64,000 bases of DNA from CAVYUC01 sp963783085 (GCA_963783085.1 CAWAMJ010000018.1:9926-73925), one strand, 5' to 3'; counted from the stretch's first letter, positions 54,901-63,913 are shown. The notes: a model not told the origin generated them from the sequence alone. Translations and numbers: made by a program.

Positions 54901-55670
54901 GTCTTCAGGTCGAATGCAGCCGGCACTGTTCGTCCGCCGGCCACCAGCAGTTTATCGCCACTAATGGTAAAAGCTCCCTGTGGGGCCACATCGGCAAAGG
55001 CAGGCGACCGGTGAGGCTGAAGAATATAATTGCTTCCGGTTCCTTCGTTTTTCCATATAATCTCCCCGGTGGCGGCATCAAGGGCGTAAATAAACGTTCC
55101 CATCAACGGAAAAATGCTGGCTGCTGTGTATACGATGTCATCTTTAATAACCACTCCTCCCCTCGCCGGCCACATGGAAATCAGCCGTTTATTTCCAAGT
55201 AACTTATTTTCTGCCGGCGCCAGAAGCCGCTTCCAGACCAAACTGCCATTATCCGTATTCAGGCAATAAATATAGCCGTCGTCACCCGTTAAATAGATTT
55301 TCCCTTTATTTATTGCCAGTGGCAGCCGAACCGGCCCGTCGGCATAATAATGCCAAAGTTCTTTGCCCGTATTTAAATCAAGAGCCACCACTTTGTCCTG
55401 ATCGTTAAATCCAATGAACAATTTATTTCCTTCAACCACTGGTTCAAAAAGCCGGTCGTACTGCATCAGGTTCCGGTTTAGCGGATCGTCCCAAACGGGA
55501 TTGCGCGGAGAGTATGTTACCTGCCACTGCAAATGAAGTTTATCGGCCAGCTGTTCCGGGGTCGATGCCGAACGGTTATAATCGTACCGCCACATGGGCC
55601 AGTCGCGCGCAGTTGCGGGATTCGACAGGATCAGGAGGAACAGGAGAATTATGGTCGTATGTTTTTTCAT
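51975..55670 (-). CDS. Giant PQQ-like beta-propeller protein with inserted Rossmann domain and C-terminal malectin-like domain
   Basis: A 1231-residue exported protein. Signal peptide (1-21); PQQ/BamB-like propeller blades with VVALDLNTGKELWHYY and IYCLNTDNGSLVWKR (about 30-430). A segment at about 440-585 looks like a SAM-methyltransferase or Rossmann fold (EEGYCLVLGTENINLLKELV, then an acidic strand end in VAYEKDAE), but the glycine-rich loop is poor. A second propeller region (about 590-1070) has DVYTGRVLWRHE and LNRFTGEKLWSIN. A malectin-like carbohydrate-binding end (about 1080-1225) has SYTVKLYFAELE and a TLISGIEL terminus. It heads the five-gene operon. Substrate and cofactor are unknown; PQQ-dependence is not implied. 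Confidence 0.8.
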   Translation of the reverse strand: MKKHTTIILLFLLILSNPATARDWPMWRYDYNRSASTPEQLADKLHLQWQVTYSPRNPVWDDPLNRNLMQYDRLFEPVVEGNKLFIGFNDQDKVVALDLNTGKELWHYYADGPVRLPLAINKGKIYLTGDDGYIYCLNTDNGSLVWKRLLAPAENKLLGNKRLISMWPARGGVVIKDDIVYTAASIFPLMGTFIYALDAATGEIIWKNEGTGSNYILQPHRSPAFADVAPQGAFTISGDKLLVAGGRTVPAAFDLKTGEEIYYHLSANQKNGGTFTCANDKVFFNHTRKRLTSMFDSENGEKLVSEVGEYPVVDRDQIYFSGKELLAAQLKADNKLDTLWVKNIPASNDLIKAGDCLFAADSTGISAIKLFAGNKSETIWTYKTDKNIDRLIAANGKLIAVSTDGSILVFGDTPVERVADFTGRNSLNPAAKKSKIIKETEVEEGYCLVLGTENINLLKELVSASNLSIVAYEKDAERVQSLREYFDQCGVTADRLSFQHFDEKFPALPRYFSSLTIINDFSILNGGDTGILEKVYESARPYGGKILITAKGKKQDNLLKTLTELELPGALTEKQKGYCMVTRIGPLQGASPWTHNYGDIANTVKSDDQLVKAPLGILWFGGNSNMDVLPRHGHGPGEQVIDGRLIIQGINSISARDVYTGRVLWRHESEQLTDDNWLVYYDESYDEENPLDVKTNQVHLPGSNARGTNYIATKEFVYLIEGNKCSLIDINSGKIAKVFNTGDDNTRKLGYIGVYKDLLILGNNFAEFPEMEKDPDELKKEKFSDYNLTASRELIVLNRFTGEKLWSINANHGFIHNSVIAGDDILFCLDKLPQYLETKLRRRGLPLPEGTRLLYLEAKTGKIIREVTEDIFGTWLGYSDEHKLLLQATRPSRDMLNGEEGTRMIAYDIHSQNKIWDREINYANPPIIHNDKIYTNGEGFSLLTGDPLTEKDPVTGEDLKWGFKREYGCGFVAASEHLLTFRSASAGFVNLDVNEGTGSLGGWKASCSTNLIAADGVLNSPDYTRTCQCAYQNQTSLALVNMPWMSYWTNSNYTWNGKQVQQLGLNLNAPGDRSADDNVLWFEFPVVAGAPSGIPVKLDTSGFKQIRKEPVSIKSKNTPWVSASALGGVKSIEITLSQEDFVPESSYTVKLYFAELENNNPGEREFDIAIQGKKVTVGFDILKEAGEHDKEVIKSFEGIKAGKTLKIDLIPLKGNTLISGIELTQEKLAEK

Positions 55671-55779
55671 GGTTCCCGGTTTTTTGCTTTTGGATCAATG
55701 GACTAAATATATTGGTTTTTACATTTTAAAACTCAATTCTTTCAAAAAAGAATAAGTATAAATAGGCACCAGAACGTTA

Positions 55780-57483
55780 CTATTTTTCCCACGGCGCCTT
55801 GTCTTCATTATAATTCAGGTAAGCCCGTCTCCCAAATTGAATCGGCGGATTTCCAACTTCAAATGCCCCAAGATCAGGCGCCTCACCGGAAAAATGGTCG
55901 TTAATTCCTGGCAAAATTATTCCTGAATCGATTAACGGATTCTCAATCCAAACCACCGGATCGGTTATTTCCACCCTGCGATCGCCAAATTCATAAGGAT
56001 GTTTGCCCCAGTTAATGCTGTTTATTGTAGATCGGGGATAAAATTCGAGGCTGTAAGAGGACTGGTACAATCTGGTTCCGGAAGGAGTAACATTAAATTT
56101 TATTTCGTGTTCTTCCTTTGCAGTTAATCCTTTGAAACTTCCTGAAAAATAATCAAAATCATAATCACTTTCCGGTTCCTTTTCCCTGTCTGTCGCCAGC
56201 CTTCCCGGCACATCAAAAATATTGTTACGGGTCACACAATTGGGATTTACATGGCTGGTGAAAACGTTGGTAACACCATCGGGTTGTAAAATGGTATTGT
56301 GAAATACATACCGTCTTCCTCCGCCAAATTCATCCCTTTCTCCGGTTTTAATAAAAGCGCCGCCCGTGCTGTTTCGGTGGCCCGTTCTGCTTTCACCTAT
56401 TACATTCCGGAAAATATAAATGGGCCCCCATGTTGTTGAGGCCGTAGCTATAGCATTAAAAAAGAGATGCATGTAATTTCCCCAAATCCGGATATTGGTG
56501 TTCCCCCCTTCACATTCAATCGCATCATCCCAAACACTGCGGATAATATTGCCGTACACATCAGAATCTCTATTCAAATTACCGGTGAACGAAAAATTTC
56601 TTCCCCCTCCAATTCCGTCATTGTATCCATGGTCTTCAGTGGATACAATTTCATTGTAACGGATGACGTTTCCCCCTTTGCTTTCTATAATTGAGATTCC
56701 CTGAGGACCGTCCGGATGCCCTGTTTCCCAATCGTTTGAAGCTCCGCGGGGATCCTCAATAAAATTGCGTTGCAGTGTTAAGTTGGAGGTACCTTCTTCT
56801 GCATAAATTCCGCTGTCGGAAGCCCCTTCCAGATTTCCGTATGTTTTCGGTCCGCCAATCCTTCCCCAAAAGGTGATGTAACATTGTTCAACAACAATAT
56901 CATGTTTGTTTTTCCGAATCAAAACTCCATGAATGGCAGCATTTCTAATCGCCACACCTCTTACAACAACATAATCCGCATCGATTTCAATTCCATAATC
57001 AAAAACATTTTTTAAGTTCAAAACTGATTTTTTCCCCGGGTGCACGGTAACCAAATGATAGGCTTCAGGCGTTCCTGATTCTGTAATCCGAATCGGCTTA
57101 TCCGTTTCACCTTCCGGAAGTTCAGTAACTTTACCAATGAGAAAGTTGTCGTTTCGGGTGACAAAGGCCGATGAAGTTTTTTCGTTTCCCGATTCCAGTT
57201 CCAATTCATAAGAAGTGTTTGGTTTCAAATCCACAATACTTCCCCGATATTCACCGGCGCGTTTCTCATACATTAAATCAAGACCCTTCTTCCACTCCGT
57301 TTCAGACTTCGCCTTATACGTTATTTTGCAAGTGCCGGCTTCTTTTGTTTTCCAGTAAATTCCCGCGCATTCGTATGTTGGTGCAATAAGTACATTTTCA
57401 TGACCACCTGTTTGTGCGAAGGTATTTCTTGCACAGGCATACATACCTGTTAAAACGATTGCAGTTAATATTATCTTTTTCAT
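55780..57483 (-). CDS. Exported right-handed parallel beta-helix protein
   Basis: A 567-residue protein with a signal peptide, an N-terminal fibronectin-like domain (about 30-110), then parallel beta-helix coils (about 120-450). Repeated N/D-rich turns include IEIDADYVVVRGVAIRNAAIHGVLI and SNLTLQRNFIEDP, as in pectate-lyase-like and chondroitinase-B-like enzymes. I could not identify a family-specific catalytic pair. Probably a polysaccharide lyase or hydrolase in the same block as GH20; 14 bases separate it from the isomerase-like gene. Confidence 0.82.
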   Translation of the reverse strand: MKKIILTAIVLTGMYACARNTFAQTGGHENVLIAPTYECAGIYWKTKEAGTCKITYKAKSETEWKKGLDLMYEKRAGEYRGSIVDLKPNTSYELELESGNEKTSSAFVTRNDNFLIGKVTELPEGETDKPIRITESGTPEAYHLVTVHPGKKSVLNLKNVFDYGIEIDADYVVVRGVAIRNAAIHGVLIRKNKHDIVVEQCYITFWGRIGGPKTYGNLEGASDSGIYAEEGTSNLTLQRNFIEDPRGASNDWETGHPDGPQGISIIESKGGNVIRYNEIVSTEDHGYNDGIGGGRNFSFTGNLNRDSDVYGNIIRSVWDDAIECEGGNTNIRIWGNYMHLFFNAIATASTTWGPIYIFRNVIGESRTGHRNSTGGAFIKTGERDEFGGGRRYVFHNTILQPDGVTNVFTSHVNPNCVTRNNIFDVPGRLATDREKEPESDYDFDYFSGSFKGLTAKEEHEIKFNVTPSGTRLYQSSYSLEFYPRSTINSINWGKHPYEFGDRRVEITDPVVWIENPLIDSGIILPGINDHFSGEAPDLGAFEVGNPPIQFGRRAYLNYNEDKAPWEK

Positions 57484-57497
57484 AAATCCGGAACAAT

Positions 57498-58373
57498 TTA
57501 AAGCTGTTTTTTAATTGATTCAATGGCCACACCAGCCTGATTATCTAAATTTTCCCAATTACATTCAATTGAAATTCTGCCCTGGTAACCAATTTTTCTC
57601 AACGCATTAAAGTATGGCCTGAAATCCTCGTTGTACGTGCCAGGCGCCGCCCGATCCTGTTTTTCGGCAATGTGGACGTGTTTAATCAGGAATCCGTATT
57701 TAAGGATGCTTTCGGGGCTTTCATTTTCCATCAGCATATGATAAATATTGGCGAGCAACCTGAAATTAGGATGATTAACTTCCTTAACAATTTCACCTCC
57801 TTCGGTAACGGAATTTATGAAATTGCATTCGTTTTTATTCAGTGGCTCCAGCAGTACAACAACGTTATAATTATTGGCAATCAGGGCTATTGAATCGCAT
57901 AGAGCTATAAACTGACAACGTGCTTTTTCGCGGGAAAAACCTTCAGGGATTTGCCTTGAAGCGCCACTCCCAAAAACGATAAATTCAGCTCCTGCTTTTG
58001 TTGCCCGCCGAAAAACAGAATCGGCATATTTTAAAATTTCAAATTGCACAGCGTCAGGCCCCAAACATTTCATATTCCCGGGGATAAAGTCGTTGCAGGC
58101 TTTAACTTTAATTTTCGAATTTGATGCATTTTGAAGAATTTCACCGAATTCTTCGTTGCTCTTTTGCGGCACAAGGAAGCGCCCCGTACTTTCTTCAACA
58201 AAAGCGTATCCGAATGATTTTAGCGTATCGGCATTGGTGAAACTTGTGCACACACCAATTTCTGAAAATAAGATATTCTTCTTTACAGAACAGCAACTTA
58301 AAGAAGCAAGCAGCAGTACAAATATTACTTCAAATTCTGCCTTTCTTTTTTTCCTGGAAAAATTTGATGCCAT
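57498..58373 (-). CDS. Lipoprotein with xylose-isomerase-like TIM barrel
   Basis: A 291-residue protein with a lipobox-like SLSC after a hydrophobic stretch (about 14-27), then a sugar-phosphate isomerase/epimerase barrel (AP endonuclease family 2). The metal-binding Glu in VVLLEPLN (about 158), the His in IKHVHIAE (about 234) and the C-terminal Glu in ISIECNW (about 272) are present. Enzymes of this family are normally cytoplasmic, so the export signal is unusual. It may epimerise or isomerise free sugars released in the periplasm. Confidence 0.82.
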   Translation of the reverse strand: MASNFSRKKRKAEFEVIFVLLLASLSCCSVKKNILFSEIGVCTSFTNADTLKSFGYAFVEESTGRFLVPQKSNEEFGEILQNASNSKIKVKACNDFIPGNMKCLGPDAVQFEILKYADSVFRRATKAGAEFIVFGSGASRQIPEGFSREKARCQFIALCDSIALIANNYNVVVLLEPLNKNECNFINSVTEGGEIVKEVNHPNFRLLANIYHMLMENESPESILKYGFLIKHVHIAEKQDRAAPGTYNEDFRPYFNALRKIGYQGRISIECNWENLDNQAGVAIESIKKQL

Positions 58374-58408
58374 AACCTTTTTATTATTAGCTACATAATT
58401 ATTCCCGG

Positions 58409-60328
58409 CTAACGGGGTATGAAATTATCGTCGGTGGAAAAAACAATTTTTCTGAGCGTGACCTGTCCCGAACTATTTTTTAAAAGCAGTTGCCACTGGC
58501 CGGGCGTGGCTTCAATTTTCTCCGGCAGTTTCGTCCAGTGAAATGCTTTTTCAATTTCCGCAATTTCTCCCGTTTTCTTTTGGTTGAATTCAACTTTCAG
58601 CTTGCTTTCACCTGGTTTTTTCGATTTCACCAAAAACCATACGTTGAAATTGTTTTCTCCGGCCAATCCAACTGAATATTCCAGCATTGATTGGGGTTCC
58701 AACCGAACGGAATTCTTTTTCCTGGTTTTGGCATCTCCATATAAATATGCAAAATCCTGAGCTTGAACCGCGTTGGTTTCCTGCTCATTTAAAAAAAGTT
58801 GCTTCCCGTTTCCATTATCAGTGTACCGGACGGTTACAGCATCCGATGCAGTGGGATTCCCATTTGAGCAGTTGATTGAAAACCGGTAAATTCCTTCCGC
58901 CGGAAGTGAAACCGATGTAATTAATTTTTCCGGATTTTTAATGTCAGCCGCCAGCCCTTGTTCCTGTTTCCAGGTACATGTTAAAGGTTCGGTACTGGCA
59001 CTTTTTATTCTGCCTGCCAACACCACCGAAGCCGCAGAAGATTTGATTACCTGGTTTTCTCCTGCATCAACCTGAAACAGGCTTATTCCGGAAGTTTTTT
59101 GAACCGGTCGTCCGTATTCAACGGCTCCGATATCGGGCGCTTTTCCGGCAATGTATTCTGCAGATACACCTGGATTTTCAGCGCCAGCGACTTCAAATGT
59201 CTGAACTCCGGCATCAATGCACGGGCTGTTTGCCACGGGCGATAATGCATTTGGTTCAATTCGGGGATCGGTTGAAACAATATTTTCCGACTGAACTGCT
59301 TTGGGATTAATCTCCATAAAATCATCTCCCCCGTTTTGGTAAAACAGGTTGTTCCTGATTGCCGAATTTGGACCGAACTTTTTGAAACCGCCAAGCGAAT
59401 TGCCCATGATTAAGTTGTTGAATGCGATTATTTTGTTTCCACCGGTTGCGCCCATTTTGCAACCGGTTACCGTGTTGTTGTAAAAATAAACCGTTTCGTC
59501 CATTTTGGTTGCGCCGCTCAAATCTTCGCGGGTTTGTGCACCTTCCATGCAACCCAAACCGGTTTTGCAGTTCTCGAAAATATTATGATGTATGTCGAAA
59601 GTTTTCCCGGTAAATTCATCGTATGAAATTAGCTGGACCCCGGCATTGTTACTGCCAATTATCCGGTTTTCACGTATGGTATAATGAACGTTCTGGTTAT
59701 GCGGTTTGAACAGCCGGATTTCAATTCCGTCATCGTTACAATTGATAAAAACATTGTGTTCTATCAGAATGTCGCTGCCTGAATTTTTGTCATCCGAAAC
59801 AATATCCAGATCAAGAGCATCATCACGATCGTTTTCGGCCGTATTGTATCCCACATATCCACCGCCGCCCGATTCAAAACTCATTCCGTCGAGATTATTG
59901 ATAAAATGATTGTGCTCAATGGTTACATTGGCTTCCACATTCAGGGTATGATCACCATTTACGATTTTCAACCCGCTGATTTCCGTTGCATCTGCATTGA
60001 TTGTAAAAAGAATCTTGTCTCCGGCATCAATAACAGTTTCTTCAATTTTTGATTCATCGCCTGTTAATTTCCATTCCGAAGAAATTGTAATCGACTTGTT
60101 AATTTCAATTTCATTTTCCTGAAAAGTACCGGGAGAAATAATCACCCAATCGGAATCGTTTGCATGTGCCACTGCCTCTGCAATTGTGGAAAAGTCTGCC
60201 GGAACTTTTAAAATCCGGGTTTTTGGTATTTGGCTCGAAAGATTCTCATGAAAATTTCCCAGGGAAATTGCCGGGATTATGAAAATCAGAAGATTTATAA
60301 AAATTAACGTAATCGTATTTTTATTCAT
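58409..60328 (-). CDS. Exported parallel beta-helix protein with C-terminal beta domains
   Basis: A 639-residue protein. Signal peptide; the opening ILKVPADFSTIAEAVAHANDSDWVIISPGTF is typical of pectin-lyase-fold proteins; repeated coils (about 100-390) include SDILIEHNVFINCNDDGIEI and DIHHNIFENCKTGLG. PDIGAVEYG ends the helix. An Ig-like region (about 420-505) and a final carbohydrate-binding-like region follow. It is probably a polysaccharide-degrading or -binding protein. It is separated from the GH20 gene by a MITE-like element. Confidence 0.82.
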   Translation of the reverse strand: MNKNTITLIFINLLIFIIPAISLGNFHENLSSQIPKTRILKVPADFSTIAEAVAHANDSDWVIISPGTFQENEIEINKSITISSEWKLTGDESKIEETVIDAGDKILFTINADATEISGLKIVNGDHTLNVEANVTIEHNHFINNLDGMSFESGGGGYVGYNTAENDRDDALDLDIVSDDKNSGSDILIEHNVFINCNDDGIEIRLFKPHNQNVHYTIRENRIIGSNNAGVQLISYDEFTGKTFDIHHNIFENCKTGLGCMEGAQTREDLSGATKMDETVYFYNNTVTGCKMGATGGNKIIAFNNLIMGNSLGGFKKFGPNSAIRNNLFYQNGGDDFMEINPKAVQSENIVSTDPRIEPNALSPVANSPCIDAGVQTFEVAGAENPGVSAEYIAGKAPDIGAVEYGRPVQKTSGISLFQVDAGENQVIKSSAASVVLAGRIKSASTEPLTCTWKQEQGLAADIKNPEKLITSVSLPAEGIYRFSINCSNGNPTASDAVTVRYTDNGNGKQLFLNEQETNAVQAQDFAYLYGDAKTRKKNSVRLEPQSMLEYSVGLAGENNFNVWFLVKSKKPGESKLKVEFNQKKTGEIAEIEKAFHWTKLPEKIEATPGQWQLLLKNSSGQVTLRKIVFSTDDNFIPR

Positions 60329-60343
60329 GTTTTGTAATGTTTA

Positions 60344-60497
60344 AATGTTGAGTCCACTCCGAAAAGTCAAAAACCCCTGAATCCCCTCAAGGGGACTTTG
60401 AAGAGTTCATTGATTTTCAGCAAGTTCCCCTTTAGGGGTCAGGGGTAAAGAAGTTGAAAATCAATGAACTCAGACTTTTCGGAGCAGACTCAATGTT
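60344..60497. mobile_element. MITE-like element with 19-bp inverted ends and 6-bp target duplication
   Basis: The element spans 60350-60491. Ends GAGTCCACTCCGAAAAGTC (60350-60368) and GACTTTTCGGAGCAGACTC (60473-60491) are inverted copies at 17 of 19 positions. AATGTT flanks it directly on both sides (60344-60349 and 60492-60497). Inside is a second, perfect 17-bp inverted repeat (60403-60419 / 60455-60471) and CCCCTCAAGGGG-type small palindromes. It encodes nothing. It lies in the gap between the GH20 stop and the beta-helix start and can form a strong RNA fold. Confidence 0.8.
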
Positions 60498-60505
60498 ATA
60501 ATACT

Positions 60506-62887
60506 CTACTCATCTTCCGGTTTAAACGGTTCTCTTTTTATCACTTTGCTCAGGGCAACCAGAAAAACAGCGTTGCTTTTCATTGGTTTGGTTTCCGGAT
60601 TTCCGGCTGGTTGAGTGGATTGATAATGCTTCGAACCATACATATTTACTTCTTTTATTACTTTCCCAAATCTTGGATTTACCCATTCGTAAGCATAAAA
60701 AGTAACCGGATTTTTTGCCGTATCGGAAGAACATTGAACCGGATCAGCCTGGTAACAATATACATTTTGAGGAGATCCGGTTTCGCCTTCGAGCCGGTCG
60801 AAATTATCTTCTGCTCCGGCATTCCATTCCAGGATATTCACCCCGTACTGAACGGGAATGTTTATTCTGTAACCATCCTCATAAACGATTTCGTACCAGC
60901 CCAGCAAGTCGGCAGTGTCAAAAAAATCGGGAATGTTGTAATATGCTTTTTGGTTTCCGGCCGGCAATGCACAGGTGTGTAAAAAGATAAGACTGCTCAC
61001 GTCCTCATTCACCGGAATTCCTTTTACTTCTCCGGAAAAAGGATTTTCGCCAACGCCAACAGAACCAACGGCAACGGCGCAATTTCCGTTTGAAGCAGAA
61101 GCGTCAGGTAGTTTGAATGTTTTATGCCTGACGAAAACGTTCCCGTTTTTCAGTGTGCTTAAATCAATATTGAAAGCTTCTGAATGAAACGGTAAATTAA
61201 AATCCGGACTGATATCGATGAATTCAACGGCATTGGCATCTTCGCCCGGAATTAATTCATTGCTCAGGTTTGCCCGGACTGAAGGTATTTGTTCCTTTAC
61301 CATTTCTGCGAGATCAGATTGTGACAATGAGTGGGCTGACCACAACAGATTGGCACATCCCAAAAAATCGAACAGCAAATCTTTCCCGAAATTAAACTCG
61401 TTGGTTGCCGCCCAGGAAGAAGGCGCACCACCAACCACATCAATTTTTTTTATCCGTTCATCCCAATTGCTGATGTTGGGTTTGAAATTCCCAAAAAATT
61501 GTTTAAAACCGAATTCCTGAAGATCCTGCTCCTTTTCCTCATCGCCCCAAAACCAGTTGAAAACGAGAATATCTTTGGGAATAAAATCCCTTACCTGGGC
61601 AGGACGCAGTGCGCCGGGTTTCTGATATTTTACACCTGTTGAAGACACTGCATCACGCGGCCCGGCGTTGCGAACACTTTCCAGCAAATGATCGCCCCAC
61701 ATGGCCGTTTTAATTCCTTTGTCTTTCAGGTAATTGTAAATTTTACTGACATCCTGAATGTACAATTCGGTAAAATCCTTTCCCTTGCATGCCGGACAAA
61801 CATCCATTGGGATGCGCCATTCATCGTGCCCAATGTGAACCATTTTTGGTTTTATTACGTCAATGTATTCATCGTAAACCTCAAAAAGCAGGTCATAAGA
61901 AGCCGGGTTTGAGGGACAATACGTATCGGGCCAGTTATCGCCCGGATATTCGGCCAATTCCGGGTGACGTGCTAAAAGATAATACACGTGTGACAGCGAA
62001 GGAATTTCAGGGACCACTTCAATATGGTTTTCATTTGCAAATTCAACAATATCGCGCACATCCTGCTTTTCGATGATTTGGCCATCGCCCGCATCAAAAT
62101 GGCTTGACGTTTTCCCTTCGCCCCTTTTTCCTACCGGGCGGTTTAACCGCGAATACTGCAAATCTTTGGCAAAATCAATCCAGCCGGCATTAACTTCCGG
62201 ATGTTTGTCGAGCCGCATACAATTGAACTCAATAATTACCTGGTTGAACTTGTAAAGCGCCATGAAATCCTTGAGGAACCGTTTGAAAAAAGCAATATTG
62301 TCAGGTCCGGGAGCGTAAAGCCGGATTGCCCTGACCGGCAAATTAGGCCAGTCGCGGATTTCCACTCCTGCCACAGATTTCCCATGGCCATTTCGAATTA
62401 ATTGCCGAAGTGACTGCAGCCCGTAAAAAGCGCCTGGTTCGTCCCATCCGGAAATAATAATTGTATTGCTGCTGACTTTTAGCAGGTATCCTTCAGAAAC
62501 TGAATTCGGTCCGCTGAGATTCAAGTTTCCTTCATCCAAATATTTCTTTATTAGCGAATTTCCGATGCTTCCCATAACAATCACTTTTTTATTTTCCGGA
62601 ATTTCAGCGTGTTTTTCTGTTTTTACGGCCAAACCATATTTATCGCTTAATTCGCTTGTCAGCAAGCGGGCAAGTGAATAATCACTTTCCGACGCGTTTT
62701 CGGGGACAAGAATTACTATGGATTCATCCAGAACGAAATCATCATTTGTTATTTGCACCGATTGCGGAATGGGAAAAACCAGCGGATTCGGTAAAGCAAA
62801 AACACCCTGAGATAAACTGGTTATCAGGATAATCAGAAGAAACAGATACTGTATTTTGAAAAATTTATAAATGGTTGCTTTTTTCAT
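60506..62887 (-). CDS. Glycoside hydrolase family 20 (beta-N-acetylhexosaminidase-like)
   Basis: A 793-residue exported enzyme. Signal region; a GH20b-type N-terminal domain (about 35-165, FPIPQSVQITNDDFVLDES); a catalytic barrel with the signature MVHIGHDEW (Asp-Glu pair at about 367-368), preceded by VVPEIPSLSHVYYLL. A long C-terminal beta-rich part (about 540-790) follows. It should cleave terminal beta-linked GlcNAc or GalNAc, though the sequence after the DE pair (RIPMDVCPAC) is atypical, so specificity may differ. Confidence 0.88.
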   Translation of the reverse strand: MKKATIYKFFKIQYLFLLIILITSLSQGVFALPNPLVFPIPQSVQITNDDFVLDESIVILVPENASESDYSLARLLTSELSDKYGLAVKTEKHAEIPENKKVIVMGSIGNSLIKKYLDEGNLNLSGPNSVSEGYLLKVSSNTIIISGWDEPGAFYGLQSLRQLIRNGHGKSVAGVEIRDWPNLPVRAIRLYAPGPDNIAFFKRFLKDFMALYKFNQVIIEFNCMRLDKHPEVNAGWIDFAKDLQYSRLNRPVGKRGEGKTSSHFDAGDGQIIEKQDVRDIVEFANENHIEVVPEIPSLSHVYYLLARHPELAEYPGDNWPDTYCPSNPASYDLLFEVYDEYIDVIKPKMVHIGHDEWRIPMDVCPACKGKDFTELYIQDVSKIYNYLKDKGIKTAMWGDHLLESVRNAGPRDAVSSTGVKYQKPGALRPAQVRDFIPKDILVFNWFWGDEEKEQDLQEFGFKQFFGNFKPNISNWDERIKKIDVVGGAPSSWAATNEFNFGKDLLFDFLGCANLLWSAHSLSQSDLAEMVKEQIPSVRANLSNELIPGEDANAVEFIDISPDFNLPFHSEAFNIDLSTLKNGNVFVRHKTFKLPDASASNGNCAVAVGSVGVGENPFSGEVKGIPVNEDVSSLIFLHTCALPAGNQKAYYNIPDFFDTADLLGWYEIVYEDGYRINIPVQYGVNILEWNAGAEDNFDRLEGETGSPQNVYCYQADPVQCSSDTAKNPVTFYAYEWVNPRFGKVIKEVNMYGSKHYQSTQPAGNPETKPMKSNAVFLVALSKVIKREPFKPEDE

Positions 62888-62918
62888 TTTTAGCTGGCTT
62901 TAATTTCAGTAGTTTAGA

Positions 62919-63776
62919 TTAATCAATTACAGGAACTGACCTTTTAGTTTGAATGAACTCAGTTTTTTCCTGGTTGCCTTTTATGTGAACCAGAATAAAA
63001 CCATCATCGAATGGTTTCAGATTATCGCTGTACGATGTGCTTCCGCCGGAAACGTAATGCACGCCACGAAACAACAAGTTCATGTACACATGGTTATGGC
63101 CTTGCAATACCATTTTCAGGTTATGTCTTTCAAATAAATCAAGCACAGCTTTTGCATTTTCAGAAAGTGCGGGAATTCCTGAATCAATAAAAGCTTTTGG
63201 ATTAACCAGCGGTGTGTGGATGGAAACAATAATCGGAACGTCTGCCGGGATATTTTCCAGTTCGCTTTTAATCCAGTTCATTTGTTCCGAATCCACCCCC
63301 GAAGTGTAGTTCATTTTTTCTTCCAGTATTTTAATTCCGTCAAGCAGGAAAAACTTCCAGCCTGAATAGTTAAACGTTTTGCAGCGGTTGCCATACCGTT
63401 GTTCATACATTTGTTTTCCCCACTGCGGATGGGAACTTTCAATTCCACTGTTGGGCAAAATACCGACAACCTCATGATTTCCCATGGTGAAATAAACCGG
63501 CATTTTAAACTTTTCCAGCTCGCTATCCATAAAATCGAATAACATTTTGGCTTTTTTCTCATCGCCGTTTTTGGCGGTGTAAATCATGTCGCCTCCAGTA
63601 ATAATGAAATCGGGACTGATTTTATTGATTTGTTTTGCGAGGCGGGTAAAATCAGCTTCGATTGCAGAATCGGGCTGTAAATGCAAATCCGGTAAAAACA
63701 CAAATGAAAATTTGTTCTGGCCCGAAACAAAACCGAATTGAAAAACCAACAGGAAAATAAATAGATATCGTTTCAT
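62919..63776 (-). CDS. Exported metallophosphoesterase
   Basis: A 285-residue calcineurin-like enzyme with a signal peptide (1-19). Metal ligands: FLPDLHLQPD (D-x-H), GGDMIY, MGNHEV, SIHTPL and LQGHNHVYMN, in the canonical order. It acts on phosphomonoesters or diesters in the periplasm. It lies 31 bases upstream of the GH20 gene in the same operon, which suggests phosphate-bearing glycans or simply phosphate scavenging. Confidence 0.92.
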   Translation of the reverse strand: MKRYLFIFLLVFQFGFVSGQNKFSFVFLPDLHLQPDSAIEADFTRLAKQINKISPDFIITGGDMIYTAKNGDEKKAKMLFDFMDSELEKFKMPVYFTMGNHEVVGILPNSGIESSHPQWGKQMYEQRYGNRCKTFNYSGWKFFLLDGIKILEEKMNYTSGVDSEQMNWIKSELENIPADVPIIVSIHTPLVNPKAFIDSGIPALSENAKAVLDLFERHNLKMVLQGHNHVYMNLLFRGVHYVSGGSTSYSDNLKPFDDGFILVHIKGNQEKTEFIQTKRSVPVID

Positions 63777-63883
63777 TTTGTCATTGATTATTTCATGTTT
63801 TTGACCGGACGGATATTTTGAACTGGCCCGGCTTTGGAAAAGTTAGCAAAATTGTGGTAATCGTGGGCAATTTTCAGGAACCG

Positions 63884-63913
63884 CACCTGCCTCCGGTAAA
63901 AAAGAGGCAGGTG
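63884..63913. other. Hairpin in the upstream region of the metallophosphoesterase operon
   Basis: CACCTGCCTC (63884-63893) and GAGGCAGGTG (63904-63913) form a perfect 10-bp stem with a 10-base loop. A run of T lies in the loop on the minus strand, not after the stem. 63777-64000 otherwise holds only a 43-codon minus-strand open frame with no clear start, which could be the end of a degraded gene; I do not call it. Confidence 0.5.
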
